In this document: positions 25,507-35,071 of the stretch, one piece after another
Layout of the letters: the number at the start of each line of letters is the position of its first letter
How positions within the stretch are numbered: the first letter of the stretch is position 1
Assembly: GCF_001629735.1 (NCBI RefSeq)
Contig: NZ_CP015224.1
Location: 1,550,001 to 1,614,000, forward strand
DNA length: 64,000 bases
Origin: Lysinibacillus sphaericus
Lineage (GTDB): Bacteria; Bacillota; Bacilli; Bacillales_A; Planococcaceae
Direction: 5' to 3'
Made by a program: the position numbers and the translations under genes
Notes under the pieces: generated by a model
Told to the model about the DNA's origin: nothing
What the model saw: the letters and a program-made list of their open reading frames with translations, nothing else
Databases searched by the model: none

Positions 25507-26985
25507 ATGTCAATGATACAAGTTCAAAATTTAACATTTTCCTATCCAGGTAGCTTTGATCCTATTTTTGAAGGTGTTAACTTTCAATTAGATACGGATT
25601 GGAAACTAGGATTTATCGGTAGAAATGGTCGAGGGAAGACAACATTCTTTCATTTATTATTAGGGCATTATGAGTATAGTGGGAAAATTAATGCTTCGGT
25701 AGACTTTACTTATTTCCCCTACCCTGTTGCTGATCGAAACAAATTTACGTATGAAATATTTGAGGAGATTTGCCCGCAGGCAGAGGATTGGGAGTATCTT
25801 CGCGAAATATCGTATCTACATGTAGATGCGGAGGTCATGTACCGACCCTTTAATACATTATCGAACGGAGAACAAACGAAGGTATTGCTTGCTGCCCTTT
25901 TCTTGACGGAGGGCCAATTTCTATTAATTGATGAGCCGACTAACCATCTAGATACAGATGCGCGAAAAATGGTTGCTAACTATTTGAAGAAGAAAAAAGG
26001 ATTTATTTTGATTTCGCATGATAGAACGTTTTTAGATGGCTGTGTGGACCATATCCTATCCATTAATCGAGCAAATATTGACGTTCAAAGTGGTAACTAT
26101 TCTTCATGGAAGTTAAATTTTGATAGACAGCAGGAGCACGAGGAAGCAACAAACCATCGTCTACAAAAGGATATAGAAAGATTAAAACATTCCTCGAAGC
26201 GTTCAGCAGGCTGGTCCAACCAAGTCGAGGCTTCCAAAAATGGGACGACGAATTCAGGTTCTAAGCTAGATAAAGGCTTTGTCGGACATAAGGCGGCTAA
26301 GATGATGAAGAGATCGAAGCACATTGAATCAAGACAACAAAAAGCGATTGATGAAAAATCAAAATTGCTAAAAAATGTAGAAAAGACGGAGTCATTAAAA
26401 TTAGAGCCATTGACGTTTCAGTCAAAGCAACTAATGACGTTGACCGATGTATCTGTTCGATATGATGACCAAATGATTAATCAGCCATTAAGCTTTAAAG
26501 TTGAGCAAGGTGATCGTATTGTCCTTGATGGAAAAAATGGAAGCGGAAAAAGTAGTATTTTAAAACTCATTCTTGGAAACGACATACAGCATACGGGCAA
26601 CATTCATGTAGGCTCGGGTCTCATAATATCCTATGTTCAACAGGATACTTCCCATTTGAAGGGATCGTTATCGGATTTTATTGAAGATAACGGCATTGAT
26701 GAAACATTGTTTAAATCCATCCTTCGTAAAATGGATTTTGATCGAATCCAATTTGAGAAGGATATTGCTCATTATTCAGGTGGACAAAAGAAAAAACTAC
26801 TTATTGCCAAAAGTTTATGTGAGAAAGCACATTTATATATTTGGGATGAACCACTTAATTTTATAGATATCTATTCCCGTCTGCAAATTGAAGAGCTCAT
26901 CCAAAGCTTTAATCCTACAATGGTGTTTGTAGAGCATGACCAGGCATTTCAGCAAACCGTGGCAACCAAAATTATTTCTATGTAG
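25507..26985 (+). CDS. ABC-F ribosome protection protein, Lsa type
   Basis: A 492-residue soluble ATPase with two ABC domains and no membrane segment: Walker A GRNGRGKT (38-45) and GKNGSGKS (342-349), signatures LSNGEQ (about 118-123) and SGGQ (424-427), Walker B LLIDEPTNHLD and LYIWDEP. The long charged linker between domains (about 200-300) is the antibiotic-resistance domain that reaches the ribosomal peptidyl-transferase centre. Overall it resembles the Lsa family (lincosamide, streptogramin A, pleuromutilin resistance). AAAGGAGG precedes the ATG at 25507; the frame open from 25348 was rejected because it overlaps leader peptide 2. Expression is probably drug-induced through the leader. 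Confidence 0.88.
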   Translation: MSMIQVQNLTFSYPGSFDPIFEGVNFQLDTDWKLGFIGRNGRGKTTFFHLLLGHYEYSGKINASVDFTYFPYPVADRNKFTYEIFEEICPQAEDWEYLREISYLHVDAEVMYRPFNTLSNGEQTKVLLAALFLTEGQFLLIDEPTNHLDTDARKMVANYLKKKKGFILISHDRTFLDGCVDHILSINRANIDVQSGNYSSWKLNFDRQQEHEEATNHRLQKDIERLKHSSKRSAGWSNQVEASKNGTTNSGSKLDKGFVGHKAAKMMKRSKHIESRQQKAIDEKSKLLKNVEKTESLKLEPLTFQSKQLMTLTDVSVRYDDQMINQPLSFKVEQGDRIVLDGKNGSGKSSILKLILGNDIQHTGNIHVGSGLIISYVQQDTSHLKGSLSDFIEDNGIDETLFKSILRKMDFDRIQFEKDIAHYSGGQKKKLLIAKSLCEKAHLYIWDEPLNFIDIYSRLQIEELIQSFNPTMVFVEHDQAFQQTVATKIISM

Positions 26986-27061
26986 CTAAGTAGGAAACTA
27001 TAAAAACTGAACGTTTGTAAATTAATAGCTCTCTAAGCGTATCTCCCTAATAAAAAGACAA

Positions 27062-27105
27062 AATCCCAAGGAAAAGATGATACATATTTTTCCTTGGGAT
27101 TCTCT
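27062..27105. terminator. Bidirectional terminator between ABC-F and asbF
   Basis: AATCCCAAGGAAAA pairs with TTTTCCTTGGGATT, with T-rich flanks both ways. It separates the convergent ABC-F and petrobactin operons. Confidence 0.85.
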
Positions 27106-27120
27106 ATAGCCTTATACTTA

Positions 27121-27945
27121 TTATATTTGCACCAGCTGCAAAGCCTTCTTAACATCGTGAATATCTTTTGTTAAAACACTCTTCACATTCGATCCAAACC
27201 ATTCCAGTGAGGCATTTATCTCCATGGTTGAATCTACTTCCGCTAGGAATTCTCCATAATCAATGACTCCTTCAAATAATGGAACCATCCCTTCTCTAGA
27301 CCCTGATGCAGCATAAACATTATGTGGTGCAAAAACATCAAGTTGTGTACGGGAGGCAATATTTTTAAAGTGGAAATGTAAAATATAAGGACGAAGTTGC
27401 TCCATAGCGATAATAGGGTTTATCCCTGATTCCCATACATGTAATACGTCAAAATTTACTCGTAGCCTTGGGTGATTCGTTTCTTCGAGTAGCTGCATGG
27501 TTGATGGTAAATTATCTGTCAAAGTGTTCGGATGAGTTTCAACAAGTAAATATTGTCCCTTTGACTCAAGATAATCACAGAGCAATTCTAGTCTGAAAGT
27601 AAGTTCCTCTCTTTCTTTCTTACTTGTGTCTGAGCTGCCCTTCTTTCCGACAAATGTACGAATCTTATTGGTTCCCCAGCGTTCCGCAAGTGCAGATAAC
27701 CTCTCCGTTTCAGCCATCATCTCAGAAATAGGAGCATCTAATGGTAAATAATCACTAAGCATGCTCGTTTCCAAACCGAAAGATCTTAACCAATCCGCTC
27801 CATAATGAAGGTCATCAGCCAAATTCTTTGCATGAACACCCCAGAGCTCGATCCCTTGAAAGCCTTGAGCTTTGGCAAAGTCAGCCAATTGATCTATTGA
27901 GTGAAGATAGTGGCGAAACGAAATTGTACAAATAGATAGTTTCAT
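27121..27945 (-). CDS. asbF: AsbF: 3-dehydroshikimate dehydratase
   Basis: A 274-residue TIM-barrel enzyme of the xylose isomerase-like family that converts 3-dehydroshikimate to 3,4-dihydroxybenzoate, the catechol of petrobactin. The metal-binding pattern is visible in GIELWGVHAKN, LVETHPNTLTDN, RVNFDVLHVWE, LHFHFKN and the final NASLEWFG. It is the last gene of the asb operon and overlaps asbE by 4 nt. The length matches the B. anthracis enzyme (about 280 residues). Confidence 0.9.
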   Translation of the reverse strand: MKLSICTISFRHYLHSIDQLADFAKAQGFQGIELWGVHAKNLADDLHYGADWLRSFGLETSMLSDYLPLDAPISEMMAETERLSALAERWGTNKIRTFVGKKGSSDTSKKEREELTFRLELLCDYLESKGQYLLVETHPNTLTDNLPSTMQLLEETNHPRLRVNFDVLHVWESGINPIIAMEQLRPYILHFHFKNIASRTQLDVFAPHNVYAASGSREGMVPLFEGVIDYGEFLAEVDSTMEINASLEWFGSNVKSVLTKDIHDVKKALQLVQI

Positions 27946-28916
27946 AACTGGACCTCTTTCTTATGCTGTAGTGTTAACCATGCTTGAAAACATTCATGTA
28001 ATCCTTGCTTTATGTTGAACTCAAGGAGATTTTGTTTTGCTAACTTCGCAAAAATATCTTCTGTTACTAGCGGGTCTTGCGTCATCGCAAGTTTCATCAC
28101 CCGATACTGAATCGTAGTATAGCCATTCACTAAACGCTCAATATCATCACACCATTTATCAAAGCCTTCTTCAGCGCGGCCAAGTGCTTCCCAAAAAAAT
28201 GCAAACGCATGCTCATATGCATACTTTCTAATCGCTATAACTGGCAATTGTTTTATTGCAGCTGGAAGTTTTGATATACTTTCTTTGTCATTCCCAGCAG
28301 TATGCTCTTTAATAATTTCAGCAATGGTATCTGTCAATGGATTACAATGAAGCTTGATACATGTATTAAAATAGGATTCCACCGTCTCGGTAGTTGGAGC
28401 AATGATTGTCTCCGAATCAAAGTAATAGCCTCCTCCTACAGATGGCTCTTGGATAGCAGCTAAAATTCTTTCCTTTGGTAATAACCCTTCCCAGCGAAAA
28501 TCAGGATCATACATGAACCACTCTTCTTCATTTTCTGTCGATTCTAGCATCACATAGTGAGGGAATGGACTTTGATGAAATTTATTCTCTCGTTCTGGAA
28601 GCTTCGATAAATCTAACATTACCATTACATGTTGCTGGGGAGATTTATGCGCTAATAACCCTAGTAGCTTGTTGATATTTTCTTGTTTGGTTTGTTTTTC
28701 GTCATACCATTTGTAAAGCTTGATGCCATAGAGCATTTCATACCATGTTTGAAAGAAATAATGATCTATTTGTTCAGAATGGTATGTGAGCACACCATTA
28801 TCAAGCACATCGAAATCTGCATCCCATACCCCAAAATAGTAAGGCCTATGATCGACACCCTTTGTTTTCTTAATAACCTCACAAACACAGCTTACAAAAC
28901 AATGAACTTTTATCAT
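27942..28916 (-). CDS. asbE: AsbE: petrobactin biosynthesis condensing protein
   Basis: A 324-residue protein placed between the carrier-protein gene asbD and asbF. In B. anthracis AsbE transfers 3,4-dihydroxybenzoyl from AsbD to spermidine. It starts KVHCFVSCVCEVIKKTKGVDHRPYYFGVWDADF, a cysteine-protease/BtrH-like N-terminal layout (Cys early, HYVMLES later) consistent with an acyltransferase using a Cys-His pair. I recognise it from context and general layout more than from a sharp motif. It is tightly packed in the operon (13 nt after asbD, 4-nt overlap with asbF). Confidence 0.85.
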   Translation of the reverse strand: MIKVHCFVSCVCEVIKKTKGVDHRPYYFGVWDADFDVLDNGVLTYHSEQIDHYFFQTWYEMLYGIKLYKWYDEKQTKQENINKLLGLLAHKSPQQHVMVMLDLSKLPERENKFHQSPFPHYVMLESTENEEEWFMYDPDFRWEGLLPKERILAAIQEPSVGGGYYFDSETIIAPTTETVESYFNTCIKLHCNPLTDTIAEIIKEHTAGNDKESISKLPAAIKQLPVIAIRKYAYEHAFAFFWEALGRAEEGFDKWCDDIERLVNGYTTIQYRVMKLAMTQDPLVTEDIFAKLAKQNLLEFNIKQGLHECFQAWLTLQHKKEVQL

Positions 28917-28929
28917 TTTTAGCCTCCGA

Positions 28930-29187
28930 TTAATCTATCTTTTGCTGTTCTTCTAAGAAGCTTGCTAGTGTCCCTACTGTTTTGAAATCTTTCGGAACGA
29001 GCCCCTCATCGGGAATGGAAATGCCAAGATCCAATTCTATATGAAGGATGAGTTGAAGAACCATAATTGAATCCATATATAAATCCTCATTTAATCGGGC
29101 ATCTTCATTAAAAGAAGACAGTGTCTGCAACTCTAATGAATTTTCCATAATATCATAGATGCTCTTAATCAATTGTTGCCGACTCAT
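28930..29187 (-). CDS. asbD: AsbD: aryl carrier protein
   Basis: An 85-residue acyl/aryl carrier protein. The phosphopantetheine-attachment Ser is S40 in YMDSIMVLQ (DS motif), followed by the acidic helix LHIELDLGISIPDE. It carries 3,4-dihydroxybenzoate activated by AsbC for condensation with spermidine. The gene overlaps asbC by 4 nt, implying translational coupling. A 4'-phosphopantetheinyl transferase is needed but not encoded nearby. Confidence 0.92.
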   Translation of the reverse strand: MSRQQLIKSIYDIMENSLELQTLSSFNEDARLNEDLYMDSIMVLQLILHIELDLGISIPDEGLVPKDFKTVGTLASFLEEQQKID

Positions 29188-30419
29188 ACAGGGATGCCTC
29201 CAAGTTTTTTTCTACTTACTTTTCCATTAGGTAGCTTTTCGATTTCATGAACAAATATGAACTCAATCGGAATTTGATGGGGGGCAAGAAGTTTCCGGCA
29301 CCATTCTCTAAGTTCTATAGTATCGATTGGTTCAGAAGACACATAGAGTGCACAAACTCGCTCTCCTGATAAATTATCCTGTTTCTTATATACGACGGCT
29401 TCCGTTATTCTTGGCTCATCCATTAACACGCTTTCTACTTCTTGCGGATACACATTCAAGCCTGCTACATTAATTGTGTCATCGATTCTTGCAAGAAAAG
29501 AAAGAATATTATGTTCTATATAGCCAAGGTCTTTCGTATAAATCGTTTGTGTAGACGTTTCAATGATAATCTCGCTAGGTCTTTGTTTGTCACCAGCTGT
29601 CACCTTTACATGAGGTAGAGGATATCCCATCTCTTTTGGATCTTCCACATGAGGGTGAATCGCAACACAGCCAGATTCGGAGCATCCATACTGCTGTAGT
29701 ACTTGGTTAGATTTTTCTCTTAATGATGTTAACCAGCTATGGGGCATCACAGTTCCTGACGTCATCACACGATCAAATTGTTGATCAATCGGTAATAATC
29801 GGCTTAATGTATACAGTAACGCTGGAGCTCCATAGAGTATGTGCTGAGGATGTTCTTTTAGCTTTTTCAATATATATTTAGGATTACTATTCGTAATAAT
29901 AACCGGCTTTGCTCCTCTTCTTATGCAGGCTAGAACCCCACAAATAAATCCATAAGAATGAGTAACTGGACAAGCAACAACAGAATTTGTCATGGCATCA
30001 ACAGGTAACTCTTTTACATAACTTTCAATCTCCTCCTCCACTGAGCTCCACGTTCGTTCAATGCACTTCGGAGCTCCTGTTGTACCTGAGCTCATTTGAA
30101 CCAATACCCCTTCTTGGTTATTGGAATGATTGGATAGTTCAATAAACGTATCAATCGATTGGAACAACAACAGATGACTACCCGCTGTAGAAGCAATCCT
30201 TATGGCCCCCTCTTTGGGCGTAGCCGGATGGATTGGGACAACTGATCCTCCATTTTCACGAATGTATAAACAAAGAGTCATATATTGAAAAACATCATCC
30301 GTACAAATCGCTATCCTGCGATTGCTACACTCCTTTAGATGAGATAAGCCTTCATATATATCAAATTGTTGTTCAATATTTTCTACTGTATAAAATTGAT
30401 CGTTAACATAAAACATCAT
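29184..30419 (-). CDS. asbC: AsbC: 3,4-dihydroxybenzoate-AMP ligase
   Basis: A 411-residue ANL-superfamily adenylating enzyme, shorter than typical EntE-type ligases (about 540), as is AsbC of B. anthracis. The core motif MSSGTTGAPKCIER (about residues 107-120), a GCSESG-like loop (QYGCSESG), the hinge region around YTKDLGYIE...ARIDDTINVAG and the catalytic Lys in LPNGKVSRKKL are all visible. It activates 3,4-dihydroxybenzoate and loads AsbD. The start overlaps the asbB stop by one nucleotide (TAATG). Confidence 0.92.
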   Translation of the reverse strand: MMFYVNDQFYTVENIEQQFDIYEGLSHLKECSNRRIAICTDDVFQYMTLCLYIRENGGSVVPIHPATPKEGAIRIASTAGSHLLLFQSIDTFIELSNHSNNQEGVLVQMSSGTTGAPKCIERTWSSVEEEIESYVKELPVDAMTNSVVACPVTHSYGFICGVLACIRRGAKPVIITNSNPKYILKKLKEHPQHILYGAPALLYTLSRLLPIDQQFDRVMTSGTVMPHSWLTSLREKSNQVLQQYGCSESGCVAIHPHVEDPKEMGYPLPHVKVTAGDKQRPSEIIIETSTQTIYTKDLGYIEHNILSFLARIDDTINVAGLNVYPQEVESVLMDEPRITEAVVYKKQDNLSGERVCALYVSSEPIDTIELREWCRKLLAPHQIPIEFIFVHEIEKLPNGKVSRKKLGGIPV

Positions 30420-32164
30420 TATTTCCCCTTTTCATCTGCTTGTGCCAACGTATTGTTGACGATATGTCGAAAATTTCCTTCTTCTTGATTTTGCAGTTTC
30501 TTTTTTAGTAAAGATTCAACATAAATATGTGTGCTAGTAAACTGAAGCTGTTCATTTCTTGGGCATAAAGATGGAAAGCGGTAAAAGTGCTTCTGTATTC
30601 CGTTGTTAACTTGACTCCAAAAGCGTGTTTCTTCGTATCCATAATGCTCTTCTAGCAAATAAGATAGCTCACTTAAATGAAACACGAAGAGTGTATCCAT
30701 AGCTAACTCTCGTAAACCCTCTACAGAAGACATCCAATAATATTGATCGGCAGGTGCATCTTTAAAGCGTTCATGTATCATTTCAAAATCTGGAACGAGT
30801 TTTCTATCGGCAATGAATTCTTCCGTATATTCGATACTGTCATGAAAATCCCGCCATACAATTCGTGTCGGCCACCCATTTTGATGCAATAAAATCATAT
30901 TTTGCGCATGGGCCTCTACAGCAATTCCGTGAGCAACAAGTAAGTGCCAAACAGGAATAACACTCACTTCAATCAATCGTTTTATCCACGCCTCGGTTCC
31001 ATATCGGCATAGCCAGTCATCAATAAAAGGACGCCCATCTAACTCCGTCATCATGAGTACCGTAAACGGTACTGCTTTCTCTTCTTCCTTCATGTACAAG
31101 CGCACACTTTCTCGCCATATGGTGCCAAACTGACCTTCTAATTTTCTACTATGCATTGTGGCATCCGGTTCAAAAATAATGCCTGCATATTCTTCCAGTA
31201 CAATAACGCTCTTTTGTAAGTAGGCATCGGATTCAATGACCTGTTTAAGCCATGCAGAAATATGAGGAGCAGCACAAACAGCATGAGAATGTAACCTTCG
31301 TAATGAAGAGGTATTCACCATATTCATGGAGCATTTTAATTGTGCCTTTTTGGGATCTGAAGAATTCCATAATGTTCGCACTGATTGAGTTGCCCTATAG
31401 TAATCTCCTTTCACATCAAGAGGTATGAAATCTTTTTGTTCTATTAATTCAGCAAGTTCCTGTTTCATGGTACGCCATTGCCATGGGTGAACAGGTAAGA
31501 ACGTATAGTCCTCAAATGTTCCTTTGAATACTGCAAGCTTGTCAAGAATGGTTTCCCACAGTAAATGCCCTAGCTCTCTTTTCCAAAAATTCGCTTCATC
31601 CTCAAGTACAGCGATTCGTACATAGCTTCTTCTCACTGCAACCCATTGAAGAGTAAATGCTTGCTTTCCCTCAGGGCCATAGGCTGCATGGTCGTCAATT
31701 GTAAAGCCGGTTCTGGATTTGAAACAAGGATGATAGGGATGTCCTTCCATAATTTCCGATTCTAATTCTTCATAGATTGATTTTCTTCTCGACATGGGCA
31801 TTTGGAGATGTCGTTCATTCCATTCACAAAGCTTATTCGTTCCATGAAGTTCTTTCAGTAATCGAATTTTGTCTTGACGACTCGTCAGTAACTCATCGAC
31901 TAGCTCCTCAAGTGTTGCCTCATGTACCGTTTCATCTTCGCTTACTAAAAAAATATGATCTTCCTTTATTCGAATGCGATCAAATGCCATCCTTCTACCT
32001 TCACAACGATAGGTGTATTTCTGTCCAATAAGTGTAAAAATTATAGTCCTTTGATCTAGACGTGTTTCTTCATATTTGATTAGTCCTTCAAAGATCATTG
32101 CTTCTACAAGCTGCCGCCTTACACGGAGTTCTCCTTGTTTAGCTAAAGGCTGTAGCTGCTGCAT
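30419..32164 (-). CDS. asbB: AsbB: NIS siderophore synthetase
   Basis: A 581-residue IucA/IucC-family synthetase that condenses citrate intermediates with spermidine derivatives. GHPYHPCFKSRTGF is the ATP-binding loop; VHPWQW, the SSLRRLHSHAV region, VEAHAQNMILL and the metal-binding WRDFHDS complete the family pattern. The frame is open to 32245, but a GAGGAGG 6 nt before the ATG at 32164 fixes the start, leaving a 26-nt overlap with the end of asbA. It is paralogous to AsbA; the two act in sequence on opposite ends of citrate. Confidence 0.92.
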   Translation of the reverse strand: MQQLQPLAKQGELRVRRQLVEAMIFEGLIKYEETRLDQRTIIFTLIGQKYTYRCEGRRMAFDRIRIKEDHIFLVSEDETVHEATLEELVDELLTSRQDKIRLLKELHGTNKLCEWNERHLQMPMSRRKSIYEELESEIMEGHPYHPCFKSRTGFTIDDHAAYGPEGKQAFTLQWVAVRRSYVRIAVLEDEANFWKRELGHLLWETILDKLAVFKGTFEDYTFLPVHPWQWRTMKQELAELIEQKDFIPLDVKGDYYRATQSVRTLWNSSDPKKAQLKCSMNMVNTSSLRRLHSHAVCAAPHISAWLKQVIESDAYLQKSVIVLEEYAGIIFEPDATMHSRKLEGQFGTIWRESVRLYMKEEEKAVPFTVLMMTELDGRPFIDDWLCRYGTEAWIKRLIEVSVIPVWHLLVAHGIAVEAHAQNMILLHQNGWPTRIVWRDFHDSIEYTEEFIADRKLVPDFEMIHERFKDAPADQYYWMSSVEGLRELAMDTLFVFHLSELSYLLEEHYGYEETRFWSQVNNGIQKHFYRFPSLCPRNEQLQFTSTHIYVESLLKKKLQNQEEGNFRHIVNNTLAQADEKGK

Positions 32165-33959
32165 ACTCTGCCTCCTCAAACTGAATAACAAATGGATTAG
32201 GAATTTTAGTATATACGGCTTGTTCCAGTTCGGCCTCCAGTTCATCTACATCATGAAACCTTGTTAATAGGTTTGCTTTGAAGGCAAGCTCCTCTTGTTT
32301 TAGAATGTTACGAACGAATATTTTTCCAAAACCTGTAAATTCTTTTTCTAATAAGTGCAGTTGATCCATAGACCACTTCAAAAGTTCATTTTCATTAATT
32401 AACTGATCTGCTCCAAATCGAGCAATAACAGGGAACAATTGATTCATAAATAAATAATAGGTAAATCTATCATGGATAAGGGCATCTTCGTAAAATAGCT
32501 CCTCCGTTTCATGTAAAGATGGTTCTATTGAAAGAAGTACATCTTTATATGCTTTTGATAAGTAATAACCTTGGTTATCGCGGTAATAATATTTAGTTGG
32601 ATAACCTGAAGAGATGTTTAACAGACTATTTTGTTGATGGGCTTCAAGAGCGATCCCATGCTCATCGTATAATCTTAATAATGGTTCAATAGCATTTGTC
32701 CAATAGACTTTAAACCAATCTAAACTGACGCTCTCTAATGACCGGAATTCAGATTGAGCGATTTTCATGATGAGCTGACATAGCTTTGATTTTTCTTCTA
32801 GCAGGGGCTCTTGCACAAGCGTAGCGATCATGCAGATTCCTTCATCATGCCCCTTAGGAAATATGTTTGAACGAAAAATAACCTCAAATCCTGATTCCGT
32901 CTGATTTGGAAACTTTATAGTCATATACGCAGGGTCATTCATCATTTGAAAGGATGAATGCTTTTGTAAGAAATCTATCTTCTTCATTAATCGAGCCATA
33001 GCAATCCCCGCTTTGAGTTCATGAGTTCTATTGACCCTCAATGAATTTGTTATTTTTACGGGAATTGAAAACTTATACATCATTTCTTCCTGGGCGTTGT
33101 AAACCGTTCTGATTGAAGAGGTTGCTGTATAATATGCCCCTAGTGCTCCTTCGTATTTTATTAAATCTTCAGCAATCGCCTTTTTGACATACTGTTGCTG
33201 TAGAAGCCATTGTGCTTGTAAGGGGTGTACAGGAATGTAACAGACATTCTCTGACTTAACAAATTCAGGCTGTGATTTGATTAAAGATCGAGCAATGTGT
33301 TCACTAGCACTTATTTCTAATACGGAGGCCTCGTTCACCATTTTACGGTCGACTCGAAAGTAGTGAAGTTGGAAAGAACCTTGTAACTCTGGAGCAAAAC
33401 TGGTTTGTTGCCAATCTGCCATCCCTTGTCTACTTTTAGGTGTTGGATGGAGCCAATGACCAAGTAGGAGAGACTGCTCTGCTTCAATAAACGTATCGCT
33501 AGCTCGGTGTTGCTTGTCACCTTCAAAACTCTTTTCAATATAATGGGCCATTGTTTGATAGCTCTCAATTATGCGAAGAATGAGTTCGTCAAAATGGGAA
33601 GAAAGCTTCAGACAGCCATCCATTTTAGTCGTACAATGTAGTTCCTGAATAAGCGTGATGAGAATCGTTAATTTATCCTCAACAAGCCATTGTTTTTGTT
33701 TTGTACAATATTTCAACGATGCACCAAATACCTGTCTTCCAACAAGAGATTTATATTCCACGCCAAATGCAAAACGTATGTTTTGTCTTGGTAACTCAAG
33801 CTCTAATATATATGCCTCGGTAATCAGGGCTGATAGTCGTTGTTCCTTAATCCATTCCTCCTTTTTGACCCAATGCCCGCTTCTCACCTCTCGTATATAA
33901 CAATTCATAAACGCCTGAAACGTTGCATTCTTTGCAATCTGTTTAGCAATCTGCTGCAT
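32139..33959 (-). CDS. asbA: AsbA: NIS siderophore synthetase
   Basis: A 606-residue IucA/IucC-family enzyme performing the first citrate-spermidine condensation of petrobactin. The GHWLHPTPKSRQG nucleotide loop, VHPLQAQWL, SSIRTVYNAQEE, LEAHQQNSLL and YYRDNQGYY motifs are present; the last replaces the RDxH of some homologues. Met at 33959 (MQQIAKQIAKNATFQ) matches known AsbA N-termini; a GTG 7 codons upstream is an alternative. It is the first gene of the operon, with two Fur boxes 43-155 nt upstream of its start, so iron repression is expected. Confidence 0.92.
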   Translation of the reverse strand: MQQIAKQIAKNATFQAFMNCYIREVRSGHWVKKEEWIKEQRLSALITEAYILELELPRQNIRFAFGVEYKSLVGRQVFGASLKYCTKQKQWLVEDKLTILITLIQELHCTTKMDGCLKLSSHFDELILRIIESYQTMAHYIEKSFEGDKQHRASDTFIEAEQSLLLGHWLHPTPKSRQGMADWQQTSFAPELQGSFQLHYFRVDRKMVNEASVLEISASEHIARSLIKSQPEFVKSENVCYIPVHPLQAQWLLQQQYVKKAIAEDLIKYEGALGAYYTATSSIRTVYNAQEEMMYKFSIPVKITNSLRVNRTHELKAGIAMARLMKKIDFLQKHSSFQMMNDPAYMTIKFPNQTESGFEVIFRSNIFPKGHDEGICMIATLVQEPLLEEKSKLCQLIMKIAQSEFRSLESVSLDWFKVYWTNAIEPLLRLYDEHGIALEAHQQNSLLNISSGYPTKYYYRDNQGYYLSKAYKDVLLSIEPSLHETEELFYEDALIHDRFTYYLFMNQLFPVIARFGADQLINENELLKWSMDQLHLLEKEFTGFGKIFVRNILKQEELAFKANLLTRFHDVDELEAELEQAVYTKIPNPFVIQFEEAEYAAATAFS

Positions 33960-34001
33960 GAAATAAACCAATCCTTTCACAGAACCTTTTTACTATTAAT
34001 T

Positions 34002-34014
34002 GATAATGATTATC
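34002..34014. promoter_or_regulatory. Fur box, proximal
   Basis: GATAATGATTATC, flanked by T and A to give the full TGATAATNATTATCA core, 43 nt upstream of asbA. Confidence 0.88.
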
Positions 34015-34100
34015 ACTCACTGTTGAAAAAATAAGTCTCACTTATTAGAAAGACTGAGAAGTAAAAGTAAATCGAAACAAATGAGGTGTTGTTAACAATT

Positions 34101-34113
34101 GATAATGATTATC
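34101..34113. promoter_or_regulatory. Fur box, distal
   Basis: A second exact GATAATGATTATC, about 99 nt from the proximal box centre to centre. No other gene starts between 34114 and 34431, so both boxes probably serve asbA. The rest of that stretch is AT-rich and holds only the paiA terminator. Confidence 0.82.
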
Positions 34114-34385
34114 GTTTTCATTAATAATTACATTTTATAGGTAATATGGAAATGACTCAACTGTCTAAAGACCTATATGACAATACAAACCATTGAAATA
34201 GGTAAAAGTATAGAAAAAGTTGGCGTTTTCCGCATCACATATTAGAGATTTTTAATATTTAATGGATTAAAAAGCTTAAATATTACAAGAAAACAAGAAT
34301 AGTTGTTTAATGAAACAAAGGTTCTTATGGTTTGAAAGACGTGCCATTTCACAAACGATGTACCTGTAGAAAAATAAGTATAGAA

Positions 34386-34426
34386 AAATAGCAAAAACGT
34401 TGATACCGCAACATTTCTGCTATTTA
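34386..34426 (-). terminator. Intrinsic terminator after paiA
   Basis: AAATAGCA-AAACGTTG pairs imperfectly with CAACATTT-TGCTATTT immediately after the paiA stop on the minus strand. Confidence 0.65.
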
Positions 34427-34431
34427 AAAAT

Positions 34432-34953
<522 letters not shown>

Positions 34954-34984
34954 TTACACTCCTTCAGAACTCTTTATGTATTTT

Positions 34985-35050
34985 ATATTGCAAATGCAAT
35001 AAAAAGAATATATATTGAATGTAACTTATTTTTGTTGTATATGCAATAAA
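34985..35050. promoter_or_regulatory. Palindromic sites in the paiA-yczE intergenic region
   Basis: TATTGCAAATGCAATA (34985-35000) is a perfect 7+2+7 inverted repeat. A relative, TTGTATATGCAATA, follows near 35036-35049. Both lie between the divergent starts of paiA (34950) and yczE (35072). Confidence 0.45.
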
Positions 35051-35071
35051 GAGTGGAGGGAGGTAATAAAA

